Shown here one piece after another: positions 28,558 through 36,196 of a stretch of 36,196 nt of DNA. Origin of the DNA: Candidatus Colicola coprequi (lineage in GTDB: Bacteria; Bacteroidota; Bacteroidia; Bacteroidales; Paludibacteraceae); contig JAGHSR010000158.1 of the NCBI GenBank assembly GCA_018065765.1, positions 1-36,196 of the forward strand, given 5' to 3'. Each line of letters starts with the position of its first letter. Within the stretch, counting starts at the first letter, position 1. The notes beneath the pieces are model-generated. The model saw only the letters and a list, made by a program, of their open reading frames with translations. It made no database searches and was not told the DNA's origin. The position numbers and the translations under genes are program-made.

Positions 28558-29616
28558 ATGAGATATACCTTATTCGTCAGTGCCCTTATCGGCCTGACAT
28601 TGACAGCTTGTAGCCGTGTACAAACTGCCGACAACAATCGTGAGGATGTAAGTCGTTATCTTCGTATAGATATAGTACATTCCGCTCCTTTTTCTACCAC
28701 ATATACCACTGTAGGTACGTTACGTGCCGAAGCAGGCAAAATAGCCGAAGTGGGTTTGCCCATGGATGGTCGCATAGGAACCATTCATAAGCGTTTGAGT
28801 GACCCGGTACGGGTTGGAACACCTTTGTTCTCCGTATGCTCGCCCGGGTTTGCCGACCAGTGCAAATCCTATTTTCAGGCAGAGTCCAATTATCAGTTCC
28901 AACAAAAGACCTATGCCCGTCAGCAGGTACTTCATGAAACAGGTATCGTGTCTGACAGAGAGTGGGAAGAAACAACCAATAACCTGGAATTGGCTCGCAG
29001 AGAGTTGAAACAATGGGAATACACCATCAGGGCTTTGGGAATTGATATAGCCGGTTTGAAGGAATCCGGTGAACTGAATATAGTCTCCCCTATAAAGGGT
29101 GAGATAGTGCGTATGGAGTTGACTCCGGGACAATATGTTCGCCAAGACAGCCCCGCATTGATAACCATAGCCGATTTAAGTACGGTTTGGGTGGCTGCCC
29201 AAATTAAAGAACACTATCTGGACCGGATTCATTACAACGATTCGGTGGAGGTATTCCTGAACAATGACCGGCATTTTCATGTAACGGGTCAGGTAGTATA
29301 TATCGGGCAATTGTTAGACCCGGAAACCCGTTCCATAGAAGTTCTGATTTCATGTGCCAACCCACAGAGGGAACTCAAACCGGGCATGTTTGCTCATGTT
29401 CATTTCACGTCTGAGCCCACTGAGGCCATACAGGTGCCTGCCTCTGCGATATTGCAGGATGAGAATACTCCGTTTGTTTATGTGCAGGCCGAAGACAGCA
29501 GTTTTGTTCGCAGGCCGGTGACAGTGGAGAGTGGTGATTCCGGAATGGTTCATATTATCAGCGGTCTGGAAGAAGGAGAACGTATTGTAGCAGAGGGTGG
29601 ACTTTATCTGAATTAG
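28558..29616 (+). CDS. Efflux RND periplasmic adaptor, CusB-like
   Basis: Lipobox ...LTLTAC; adaptor segments GELNIVSPIKGEIVRMELTPGQYVRQDSPALITIADLSTVWV and LKPGMFAHVHF. Confidence 0.9.
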   Translation: MRYTLFVSALIGLTLTACSRVQTADNNREDVSRYLRIDIVHSAPFSTTYTTVGTLRAEAGKIAEVGLPMDGRIGTIHKRLSDPVRVGTPLFSVCSPGFADQCKSYFQAESNYQFQQKTYARQQVLHETGIVSDREWEETTNNLELARRELKQWEYTIRALGIDIAGLKESGELNIVSPIKGEIVRMELTPGQYVRQDSPALITIADLSTVWVAAQIKEHYLDRIHYNDSVEVFLNNDRHFHVTGQVVYIGQLLDPETRSIEVLISCANPQRELKPGMFAHVHFTSEPTEAIQVPASAILQDENTPFVYVQAEDSSFVRRPVTVESGDSGMVHIISGLEEGERIVAEGGLYLN

Positions 29617-29622
29617 GCGACT

Positions 29623-32600
29623 ATGAAAAAATTTATCAAACAACTCATAGAGCGCCGTTGGCTGGTGCTGGCCATTTTTGTTGTGCTGGCTTTGGCCGGA
29701 TGCTACAGTTGGAAGCAATTGGCGCTGGATGCCTATCCGGATATAGCGGACGTGACGGTTCAGGTCGTAACGCAAGTGCCGGGGTTGGCAGCCGAAGAAA
29801 TAGAAGAACAGATTACCGAGCCAATGGAAAGAGCCTTAAACGGTATTCCGAAACTGTCGGTAATGCGAAGCAATAACACTTTCGGGCTATCCATTATAGT
29901 ACTGGTATTTGAGGATGGAGTGGATGATTATTGGGCTCGTCAACGGGTGACGGAGCGAATAGCCGATGTGGATTTACCCTATGGGGCTGTTCCCGGACTG
30001 AATCCGTTGACCTCTCCTACCGGGGAGATATACCGATATATTTTGGTCAGTGAGAACAATCATTCACTCCGTGAGTTGACAGAACTCAATAAATGGGTGG
30101 TTATTCCCCGTCTGAAGCAGATAGCCGGAGTGGCCGATGTGAGCAATTACGGAGGTATCACCACGCAATATCAGGTGGAAATAGATCCTGACCTGATGGA
30201 CAGTTATGATGTTTCTCTCAGTGAAGTGACCGAAGCACTGGAACGCAATAATATCAATGCGGGAGGAAGTATGCTTACCCGCGGAGATTTGGGTTATGTG
30301 GTTCGAGGTGTGGGCTTGATACACGATTTGGAGGATATGGGCAATATTGTTATTAAATCGGTCCACGGTACGCCTATCTATATCAAGGACCTTGGCTCTC
30401 TCAAATACGGCAATCTGGAAAGAAAGGGAATATTGGGTTATACCGATGACCATTATCGCATCTCCGATGGGGTGGAGGGTATTGTTCAAATGCTTCGCCA
30501 TGAGAATCCCTCGCAGGTGTTGGAATCGGTTCATGCTGCCGTAGATGAACTCAATGAACATATTCTGCCCGATGGAGTGGTTATTCATACTATATTGGAC
30601 AGAACCAGTCTGGTTCAAACCACTTTGCACACCGTAACCCGTACCCTGCTGTTTGGTATGCTGTTGGTGATAGGAGTCTTGGTTCTTTTTCTCAGAAGTC
30701 CGCGGAGTGCCATGCTGGTGGCTATTACGATACCCGTTTCCCTGCTTATAGCGTTTATATTGATGCACATAACCAATATCCCGGCCAACCTGTTGTCGTT
30801 AGGGGCTATAGATTTTGGTATATTGGTGGATGGCGCTATCGTGATGGTGGAAACCATACTTAAACTCAGAGAGAAGAATCCAGACCAGGCGCTTGACCTG
30901 AAAGAGACTATTCGTCAAATCACAGCAGTGGCCAAGCCTATTTTCTTTGCTACGCTGATTATCATTGTGGCTTATCTGCCGTTGTTTGCTTTTCAGCGAA
31001 TCGAACGAAAACTGTTTACCCCGATGGCTTTTACGGTAGGATACGCCTTATTGGGAGCATTACTATGTGCTCTGGTGCTTATTCCGGGGCTGGCATACGC
31101 TATTTATCGTAAGCCACAAAAAATCTATCGCAATCACACCATAGAAAAACTGACAGACCGATATGCAGGACATACCTCGTGGCTCATCGCTCATCCAAAG
31201 AAACTGTTGGCTCCTGTGGGAGGCGTGTTGCTGACGGTGATGGTGCTGGCTTTTACTGTGGGAAAGGATTTCCTGCCTGCATTGGACGAAGGTGGTATCT
31301 GGATTCAGGTTCAGACTCCGTATGGCATATCATTGGAACGTTCTACCCAATTTGCGGATACACTTCGTGAACGACTCAAGACTTTTCCCGAAGTGACGTA
31401 TGTGTTGACGCAGGTGGGGCGTGATGATGAGGGTACAGAAGCCTTTACTCCATCACACATCGAGTGCAGTGTAGGACTGCGCCCGTACAGTGAATGGAAA
31501 CATGGAAGAACCAAGCAGGATCTGGTGGATGATATGTCAGCCATGATTGATACCATGCCCGGGTATTCCGTGGGATTCTCGCAACCCATTATCGATATGG
31601 TGATGGACCAGATGGCAGGTTCCCATTCGGATTTGGCAGTCAAAGTCTACGGGGAAAATCAGAGTGAAAGTCGTAAGGTCGCTCAACAGATTGTGGATGT
31701 ATTGTCCACCATTCGAGGTGCTACTGACGTGATGATAGATCAGGAACCACCTTTACCACAATTGCAGATTGATGTTAATCGTCCACGTGTAGCCCAATAT
31801 GGTTTGAATATGGCTGATGTGAGTGAATTGATAGAGGTTGGAGTAGGGGGAAAGGCTGTGGCATCACTGTATCACAATGGGCGTGTGCATGATATAACCT
31901 GCCGTTACAAGGAATCATCTCGTGATACACCGGAGAAAATAGGACAACTGATGTTGACCAATTCAGATGGGGTAAGAATACCTCTGGCCGCAGTTGCCGA
32001 TATTCATACATCATTGGGAGCCAGTACTTTGTCGCGAGAAATGAATCGTCGGCATCTGACCATACGTGTCAATTTGAGAGGTCGTGATTTGAGTTCGTTC
32101 CTGGAAGAGGCAGAGCAACGTATTGAACAGCAAGTGCAATATGACCACACCTCCATGCAAATCAAGTGGGATGGACAGTATCAGAATCAACAACGGGCTT
32201 ATGCGCGCTTAATGGTGGTTATCCCCTTTGTCCTGGCACTGATGTTCTTACTAATGTATGGTGCTTTCGGTAATTGGCGTCAGGCAGGCATGATGTTGTG
32301 CCTATTGCCACTTTCTCTATTAGGTGGCTTGGCCGCTTTGAATATCCGAGGCATGTCGTTCAATGTTTCTTCAGCTGTCGGATTCATCGCTTTGTTTGGA
32401 CTGACCATTCAAAACGGTGTGATTATGATTTCTCATATCAATCATTTGCGTCACGATGGGTTGGAACTCGGTCAGGCCGTATGTCAGGGTGTGACACATC
32501 GTCTGCGTCCCATATTGATGACTGCTTCCGTGGCAGTATTGGGCCTGTTGCCTGCTTCAATGGCAACAGGAGTGGGTTCGGATGTACAACGTCCATTGGC

Positions 32601-32727
32601 TACCGTGATTGTCTATGGGTTGTTGTGTTCCACTATCATCACGTTGTACGTACTGCCTGTTTTTTACTATTACGTGGAAAACCAAGTCCAAAAACATCTC
32701 GCACAAAAATATTCAGATAAAAAATGA
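29623..32727 (+). CDS. Heavy-metal efflux RND permease, CusA/CzcA-like
   Basis: 1034 aa; LALDAYPDIADVTVQVVTQVPGLAAEEIEEQITEPMERAL; LGAIDFGILVDGAIVMVE (HME-RND TM4 motif). Confidence 0.95.
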   Translation: MKKFIKQLIERRWLVLAIFVVLALAGCYSWKQLALDAYPDIADVTVQVVTQVPGLAAEEIEEQITEPMERALNGIPKLSVMRSNNTFGLSIIVLVFEDGVDDYWARQRVTERIADVDLPYGAVPGLNPLTSPTGEIYRYILVSENNHSLRELTELNKWVVIPRLKQIAGVADVSNYGGITTQYQVEIDPDLMDSYDVSLSEVTEALERNNINAGGSMLTRGDLGYVVRGVGLIHDLEDMGNIVIKSVHGTPIYIKDLGSLKYGNLERKGILGYTDDHYRISDGVEGIVQMLRHENPSQVLESVHAAVDELNEHILPDGVVIHTILDRTSLVQTTLHTVTRTLLFGMLLVIGVLVLFLRSPRSAMLVAITIPVSLLIAFILMHITNIPANLLSLGAIDFGILVDGAIVMVETILKLREKNPDQALDLKETIRQITAVAKPIFFATLIIIVAYLPLFAFQRIERKLFTPMAFTVGYALLGALLCALVLIPGLAYAIYRKPQKIYRNHTIEKLTDRYAGHTSWLIAHPKKLLAPVGGVLLTVMVLAFTVGKDFLPALDEGGIWIQVQTPYGISLERSTQFADTLRERLKTFPEVTYVLTQVGRDDEGTEAFTPSHIECSVGLRPYSEWKHGRTKQDLVDDMSAMIDTMPGYSVGFSQPIIDMVMDQMAGSHSDLAVKVYGENQSESRKVAQQIVDVLSTIRGATDVMIDQEPPLPQLQIDVNRPRVAQYGLNMADVSELIEVGVGGKAVASLYHNGRVHDITCRYKESSRDTPEKIGQLMLTNSDGVRIPLAAVADIHTSLGASTLSREMNRRHLTIRVNLRGRDLSSFLEEAEQRIEQQVQYDHTSMQIKWDGQYQNQQRAYARLMVVIPFVLALMFLLMYGAFGNWRQAGMMLCLLPLSLLGGLAALNIRGMSFNVSSAVGFIALFGLTIQNGVIMISHINHLRHDGLELGQAVCQGVTHRLRPILMTASVAVLGLLPASMATGVGSDVQRPLATVIVYGLLCSTIITLYVLPVFYYYVENQVQKHLAQKYSDKK

Positions 32728-33950
32728 AACAGACTATAAATATTATCGGACTGTGTTTGAGTCTTTCCGTCCAGGCACAGGTATATGATTATAATCAGTT
32801 GTTGGGTGCGGCCGCTCTCAATAATTCTTCCTATCTGGCCCAAAAATACAATGTGGATATTGCGATGGCAGAAGAACAAGCGGCTCGCGTTTTCAATAAC
32901 CCGGAAATCAGTTTTACTTATGGCAATAATCAGGATTGGAATTTGCATATGGGTCAAACATATGAAGCCGGTTTGAGTTACAACATTCCTTTGAGTTCCG
33001 TTCGCGGTGCCCAGATACGTGTTGCTTCAGCGAATCGTCAGGCCAATGAGGCTGAAGTGGCAGACTTTTGGTGTGCCCTCAAATTGCAAATCTCGCATGC
33101 TTACGCAGCAGCCTGGTTGGCCAAACAGCAGATGCAGTTGTGCTATGATAATTACCGTATGATGGAGCAGATTGCCCGTGGAGACAGCATCCGACTGACT
33201 ATCGGAGATGTAAGTCCTACGGATGCCATGCAGTCTTTCCTGGAAGTCAGGACGGCCCGTGGAGAATGGCTGATGGCAGGAAATGAGTACCACAATGCCT
33301 TGTTGAATCTGTCTGTGTTTATTGGCGGAACACAGGTGGATAGTATAGGTGAATTGCCCGAATTGCCTGATGCAGTCGCATCATTGCCGGAGTTGCAGCA
33401 GCAGGCCTGCGATAATCGAAATGACCTGAAAGCGGCCTATTGGCAACAAAACGCATCAGAGAAAGCTTTACAGTTGGTTCGTGCTCAACAAGCTCCTGAT
33501 TTGACCATTAATGCCGGCTATGTACACAGCACGGAGGTCAGAAATGAGATAGCTCCTGCTCCCAAATATGATGGTTTTTCTGTAGGAGTGTCCATGCCGT
33601 TGAATTTTTCTTCTCTCAATCGTGGTGAGCGTTCCGCTGCTGAAAATCGCCTCAAACAATCATCTTTGACATATCAAACTGTGCAACAGCAAATAAATGC
33701 AGAGGTGGCTCAAACTTACCATACATATCTGGTGGCCGAGGAAATAAGCAACAATTACGATGCGTCCATTTTGTCTGACGCCCAATTGATTCAACAGAAA
33801 AGGCATCAGGCTTATACGCAAGGTGACACAGGCTTATTACCGCTTTTGGATGCCAGTCGTACCTATCGAGACATTTTGTCTAGTTATTATGAGGCGATTG
33901 CCAACAGGTTTGTGGCATATTCTGAACTGATGCGAGCGACAGGGCAATAA
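32724..33950 (+). CDS. TolC family outer membrane efflux protein, CusC-like
   Basis: Signal peptide, coiled-coil TolC pattern, 4-bp overlap with the cusA-like gene. Confidence 0.88.
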   Translation: MKQTINIIGLCLSLSVQAQVYDYNQLLGAAALNNSSYLAQKYNVDIAMAEEQAARVFNNPEISFTYGNNQDWNLHMGQTYEAGLSYNIPLSSVRGAQIRVASANRQANEAEVADFWCALKLQISHAYAAAWLAKQQMQLCYDNYRMMEQIARGDSIRLTIGDVSPTDAMQSFLEVRTARGEWLMAGNEYHNALLNLSVFIGGTQVDSIGELPELPDAVASLPELQQQACDNRNDLKAAYWQQNASEKALQLVRAQQAPDLTINAGYVHSTEVRNEIAPAPKYDGFSVGVSMPLNFSSLNRGERSAAENRLKQSSLTYQTVQQQINAEVAQTYHTYLVAEEISNNYDASILSDAQLIQQKRHQAYTQGDTGLLPLLDASRTYRDILSSYYEAIANRFVAYSELMRATGQ

Positions 33951-34001
33951 CCCTATTGCAGGGTAAATGGAATTTGGGCTGAATACACGGAGACTATACA
34001 A

Positions 34002-34040
34002 AGTAAAACCACACAAGGTGCACTTGCGTGGTTTTACTTC
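34002..34040. terminator. Strong bidirectional terminator-like hairpin between converging cus-like operon and tyrS
   Basis: AAGTAAAACCAC (34002-34013) and GTGGTTTTACTT (34029-34040), a perfect 12-bp stem with A/T-rich ends on both strands. Confidence 0.75.
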
Positions 34041-34098
34041 TTTTGAGAGCTATCTATCCTCCCTCTATCCTCCGCTAATCCTCGGCTAAAAAGATAGG

Positions 34099-34188
34099 TT
34101 ATTTAACGACTACCAAGTAGTAGTTTTTCTTCCCTTTTTGGAAGAGGATATATTTGTCGTTCAATAGAGCAGTGGTCGTGATGGGTGT
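34099..34188 (-). other. In-frame continuation of tyrS beyond a TAA stop (orphaned C-terminal S4-domain tail)
   Basis: Minus strand after TAA (34191-34189) reads TPITTTALLNDKYILFQKGKKNYYLVVVK then TAA (34101-34099), all in the tyrS frame. Confidence 0.8.
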
Positions 34189-35394
34189 TTATGCATCCGT
34201 CAGTTTCTCCTTGTTCTTGGAGAACCCGTTTGCCAAAATCATCTTTCTGGCTTCTCCTTTGCTTGGGAATACTTGCGTTTTCTCAGCCAGTAAATCTAGA
34301 GGTGCGATGCCTGCTGCCAATTCGTCACGACTGATTTCGAAGGTCTCTACACCCTCAAACACCTGCAAGAACGTCTCTTCATCCAACCCGCGCAAAGCTT
34401 CTGCGGTAGCGTTGCCAAATAGGATGTTGGTAGCCTCCACAGCGGCATTGTAGTCTGCTTCGGAGTGTACCATGCAGGTCACCTCTTTGGCTAAACGTTT
34501 TTGTAGCGTGCGCATGTGAGGTGCTTGGTCGTGTTCGGCAATGAGGGCGTCAATCTCTTCCTTCTCCAAGGAGGTGAAAATCTTGATATAGCGTTTGGCA
34601 TCGTCATCGCTCACGTTTAGCCAGAACTGGTAGAAACGATACGGCGAGGTATATTCCTTGCTCAGCCACACATTACCCTGCTCGGTCTTGCCGAATTTCT
34701 TACCGTCCGCCTTGGTGATAAGCGGGCAGGTGAGGGCGTAAGCCTCGTTGCCGGTTAATTTCTTAATCAACTCCATTCCGGTGGTGATGTTGCCCCATTG
34801 GTCGCTACCACCCATCTGCAACTTGCAGCCTTTGTGGGTATTGAGATAGTAGAAATCGTAGCCTTGCAGCAGTTGGTAGGTGAACTCGGTGAACGACATG
34901 CCACAGTTGAACTCACCATTAAAACGCTTCTTGACACTATCCTTCGCCATCATGTAGTTAACCGTGATGAGTTTGCCAATATGGCGGGCGAACTCGATAA
35001 AGGTGAAGTCCTTCATCCAATCGTAGTTGTTCACCAATTCAGCAGCGTTGGGTTCGGTGCTGTCAAAGTCCAAGAAACGCTCTAACTGTTTCTTGATGCA
35101 AGCTACGTTGTGGTTCAGTGTCTCCTCATCCAGCAGATTACGCTCGGCACTCTTGCCACTGGGGTCACCAATCATGCCGGTAGCACCACCGATGAGGGCG
35201 ATAGGCTTATGTCCGCAACGTTGCAGATGACGCAGCATCATAATGCCGCACAAGTGACCGATATGCAAACTGTCTGCCGTGGGGTCTATGCCCAAATAAG
35301 CAGCTGTAACTTCCTTATTCAGTTGTTCTTCTGTTCCGGGAATGATGTCCTGCAACATTCCACGCCAACGCAATTCTTCTACAAAGTTTTTCAT
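34189..35394 (-). CDS. tyrS: Tyrosyl-tRNA synthetase, probably C-terminally truncated by an in-frame TAA
   Basis: [69 protein letters not shown] (KFGKT); S4-like C-terminus. Confidence 0.92.
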   Translation of the reverse strand: MKNFVEELRWRGMLQDIIPGTEEQLNKEVTAAYLGIDPTADSLHIGHLCGIMMLRHLQRCGHKPIALIGGATGMIGDPSGKSAERNLLDEETLNHNVACIKKQLERFLDFDSTEPNAAELVNNYDWMKDFTFIEFARHIGKLITVNYMMAKDSVKKRFNGEFNCGMSFTEFTYQLLQGYDFYYLNTHKGCKLQMGGSDQWGNITTGMELIKKLTGNEAYALTCPLITKADGKKFGKTEQGNVWLSKEYTSPYRFYQFWLNVSDDDAKRYIKIFTSLEKEEIDALIAEHDQAPHMRTLQKRLAKEVTCMVHSEADYNAAVEATNILFGNATAEALRGLDEETFLQVFEGVETFEISRDELAAGIAPLDLLAEKTQVFPSKGEARKMILANGFSKNKEKLTDA

Positions 35395-35412
35395 ACAAAA
35401 TCAAATTTGGTG

Positions 35413-35444
35413 CAAAGGTAGTTGTAATTTTTGACATAGACAAA
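35413..35444 (-). promoter_or_regulatory. Bacteroidota-type promoter for tyrS
   Basis: Minus strand TTTG-N20-TACCTTTG; CAAAGGTA at 35413-35420. Confidence 0.75.
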
Positions 35445-35642
35445 TTAAATCGTAATTTATTGTTCTTTGAGTCACCATTCAAAAAACCTATCGTAAACTC
35501 ACTAGTGTCTACTAAAAATTTTGACAATTAAAAATGCGTTTTTTGTGGCAGTGTGGCGGATACCCTTGTTCATCGTTTCTTGTCCGGCGATACCCTCGCC
35601 GCTTTGTTATGTCCTTTCTGCGTGCATTGTATGCGCGCTTTT

Positions 35643-35712
35643 TTTGTCGTTTCCGTTGTCGTTTCCGTTGTCGTTTCCGTTGTCGTTTTCGTTGTCGTTT
35701 CCGTTGTCGTTG
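35643..35712. repeat. 12-bp tandem repeat (tttccgttgtcg), about 5-6 units
   Basis: gtcgtttccgttgtcgtttccgttgtcgtttccgttgtcgttttcgttgtcgtttccgttgtcg. Confidence 0.9.
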
Positions 35713-35757
35713 TGCATTTCGCGTCCATTAGTTGGGCGCACTTGCTCCGTCCTCTCC

Positions 35758-35978
35758 CCTTTGTCGCGCTTTGCTGCGCTGCAGCGCTCCTTGTCGCCGT
35801 GCCTCTCTGTCCCCTTTGTCGCGCTTTGCTGCGCTGCAGCGCTCCTTGTCGCCGTGCCTCTCTGTCTCCTTTCTCCCGCTTTGCTGCGCTGCAGCGCTCC
35901 TTGTCGCCGCGCCTCTCTGTCTCCTTTGTCGCGCTTTGCTGCGCTGCAGCGCTCCTTGTCGCCGCGCCTTTCTCGACA
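35758..35978. repeat. 55-bp tandem repeat, 4 copies, each with a 12-bp perfect palindrome GCGCTGCAGCGC
   Basis: Units begin at 35761, 35816, 35871, 35926 (ttgtcgcgctttgctgcgctgcagcgctccttgtcgccgYgcctctctgtcYcct). Confidence 0.93.
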
Positions 35979-36026
35979 CTTTCTCGACACTTTCTCGACA
36001 CTCTCTCGACACTCTCTCGACACTTC
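35969..36026. repeat. 11-bp tandem repeat (ttctcgacact), about 5 units
   Basis: tttctcgacactttctcgacactttctcgacactctctcgacactctctcgacac. Confidence 0.9.
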
Positions 36027-36050
36027 TCCCCCTTCAGGGGGTTGGGGGGC
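36025..36050. repeat. Short G/C palindromic element CCCCCTTCAGGGGGTTGGGGGG
   Basis: CCCCC-TTCA-GGGGG stem followed by TTGGGGGG. Confidence 0.6.
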
Positions 36051-36196
36051 TTATTCTCTACATTCTCTGCATTCTTGATCTTTGTGCATCTTTCTCGCCC
36101 CCCCCCAAACCCTTCTCCGGGTGACATGGTGACAGATAAACCACTTTTCTATAATATATTTTACTTTTCTCTCCCTATGCGGGGATTAATATACAC

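Noticed and set aside
30064-30768. 234-aa antisense ORF inside the CusA-like gene
   Set aside because: Shadow ORF of a strongly supported RND permease; no start context or domain pattern.
4344-34191. Genome-wide stop-codon reassignment to explain the interrupted hydrolase and tyrS
   Set aside because: TAA is used as the normal terminator of many intact genes in the window, and the two loci involve both TAG and TAA. Local mutation, truncation or error is simpler.
35500-35535. Possible insertion-sequence end (cactagtgtctactaaaaattttgac)
   Set aside because: No transposase, no matching inverted terminal repeat and no target-site duplication found in the window.
35570-36127. Long overlapping minus-strand ORFs (185, 138, 94 aa) with NDNG/TTTE and GDKERCSAAKR repeats
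   Set aside because: 55 is not a multiple of 3, so each repeat copy is read in a different frame, and all frames are open because the units lack stops. No family signature or start context; treated as repeat artefacts.

Overview
Chromosomal segment of a Bacteroidales-type genome. Evidence: recurrent TTG(TTTG)-N20-TACCTTTG promoters, TonB/RND genes, and Bacteroidota-style lipoproteins. Most of it is housekeeping or conserved content: methylmalonyl-CoA mutase C-terminus, long-chain acyl-CoA ligase, CoaX, OMP/TPR/LptC, FabG, L-serine dehydratase, DPP4-type S9 peptidase, MFS transporter plus ROK kinase, polysaccharide deacetylase, Ig-like lipoprotein, S41 protease, CoaD, ClpB, TyrS. There is also a TonB receptor / His-rich protein / CusB-CusA-CusC-like metal efflux operon. 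The unusual content is mostly between genes. A four-helix-bundle gene is bracketed by two arrays in which CTAG recurs every 8 bp; the second array has a 36-bp higher-order unit. A GCATTNN heptamer array abuts an N-domain-less clpB and stays in frame with it. A CAAATCA heptamer array overlaps the end of the S41 protease gene. The right edge carries serial 12-bp, 55-bp and 11-bp repeat families. Other notable observations are a minus-strand structured RNA candidate of about 295 nt with its own promoter and terminator, a hydrolase-VanX-like fusion ORF cut off from its signal peptide by two in-frame stops, and a tyrS whose conserved C-terminal tail lies beyond an in-frame TAA. All calls were made by eye; no database search, folding or alignment was run.
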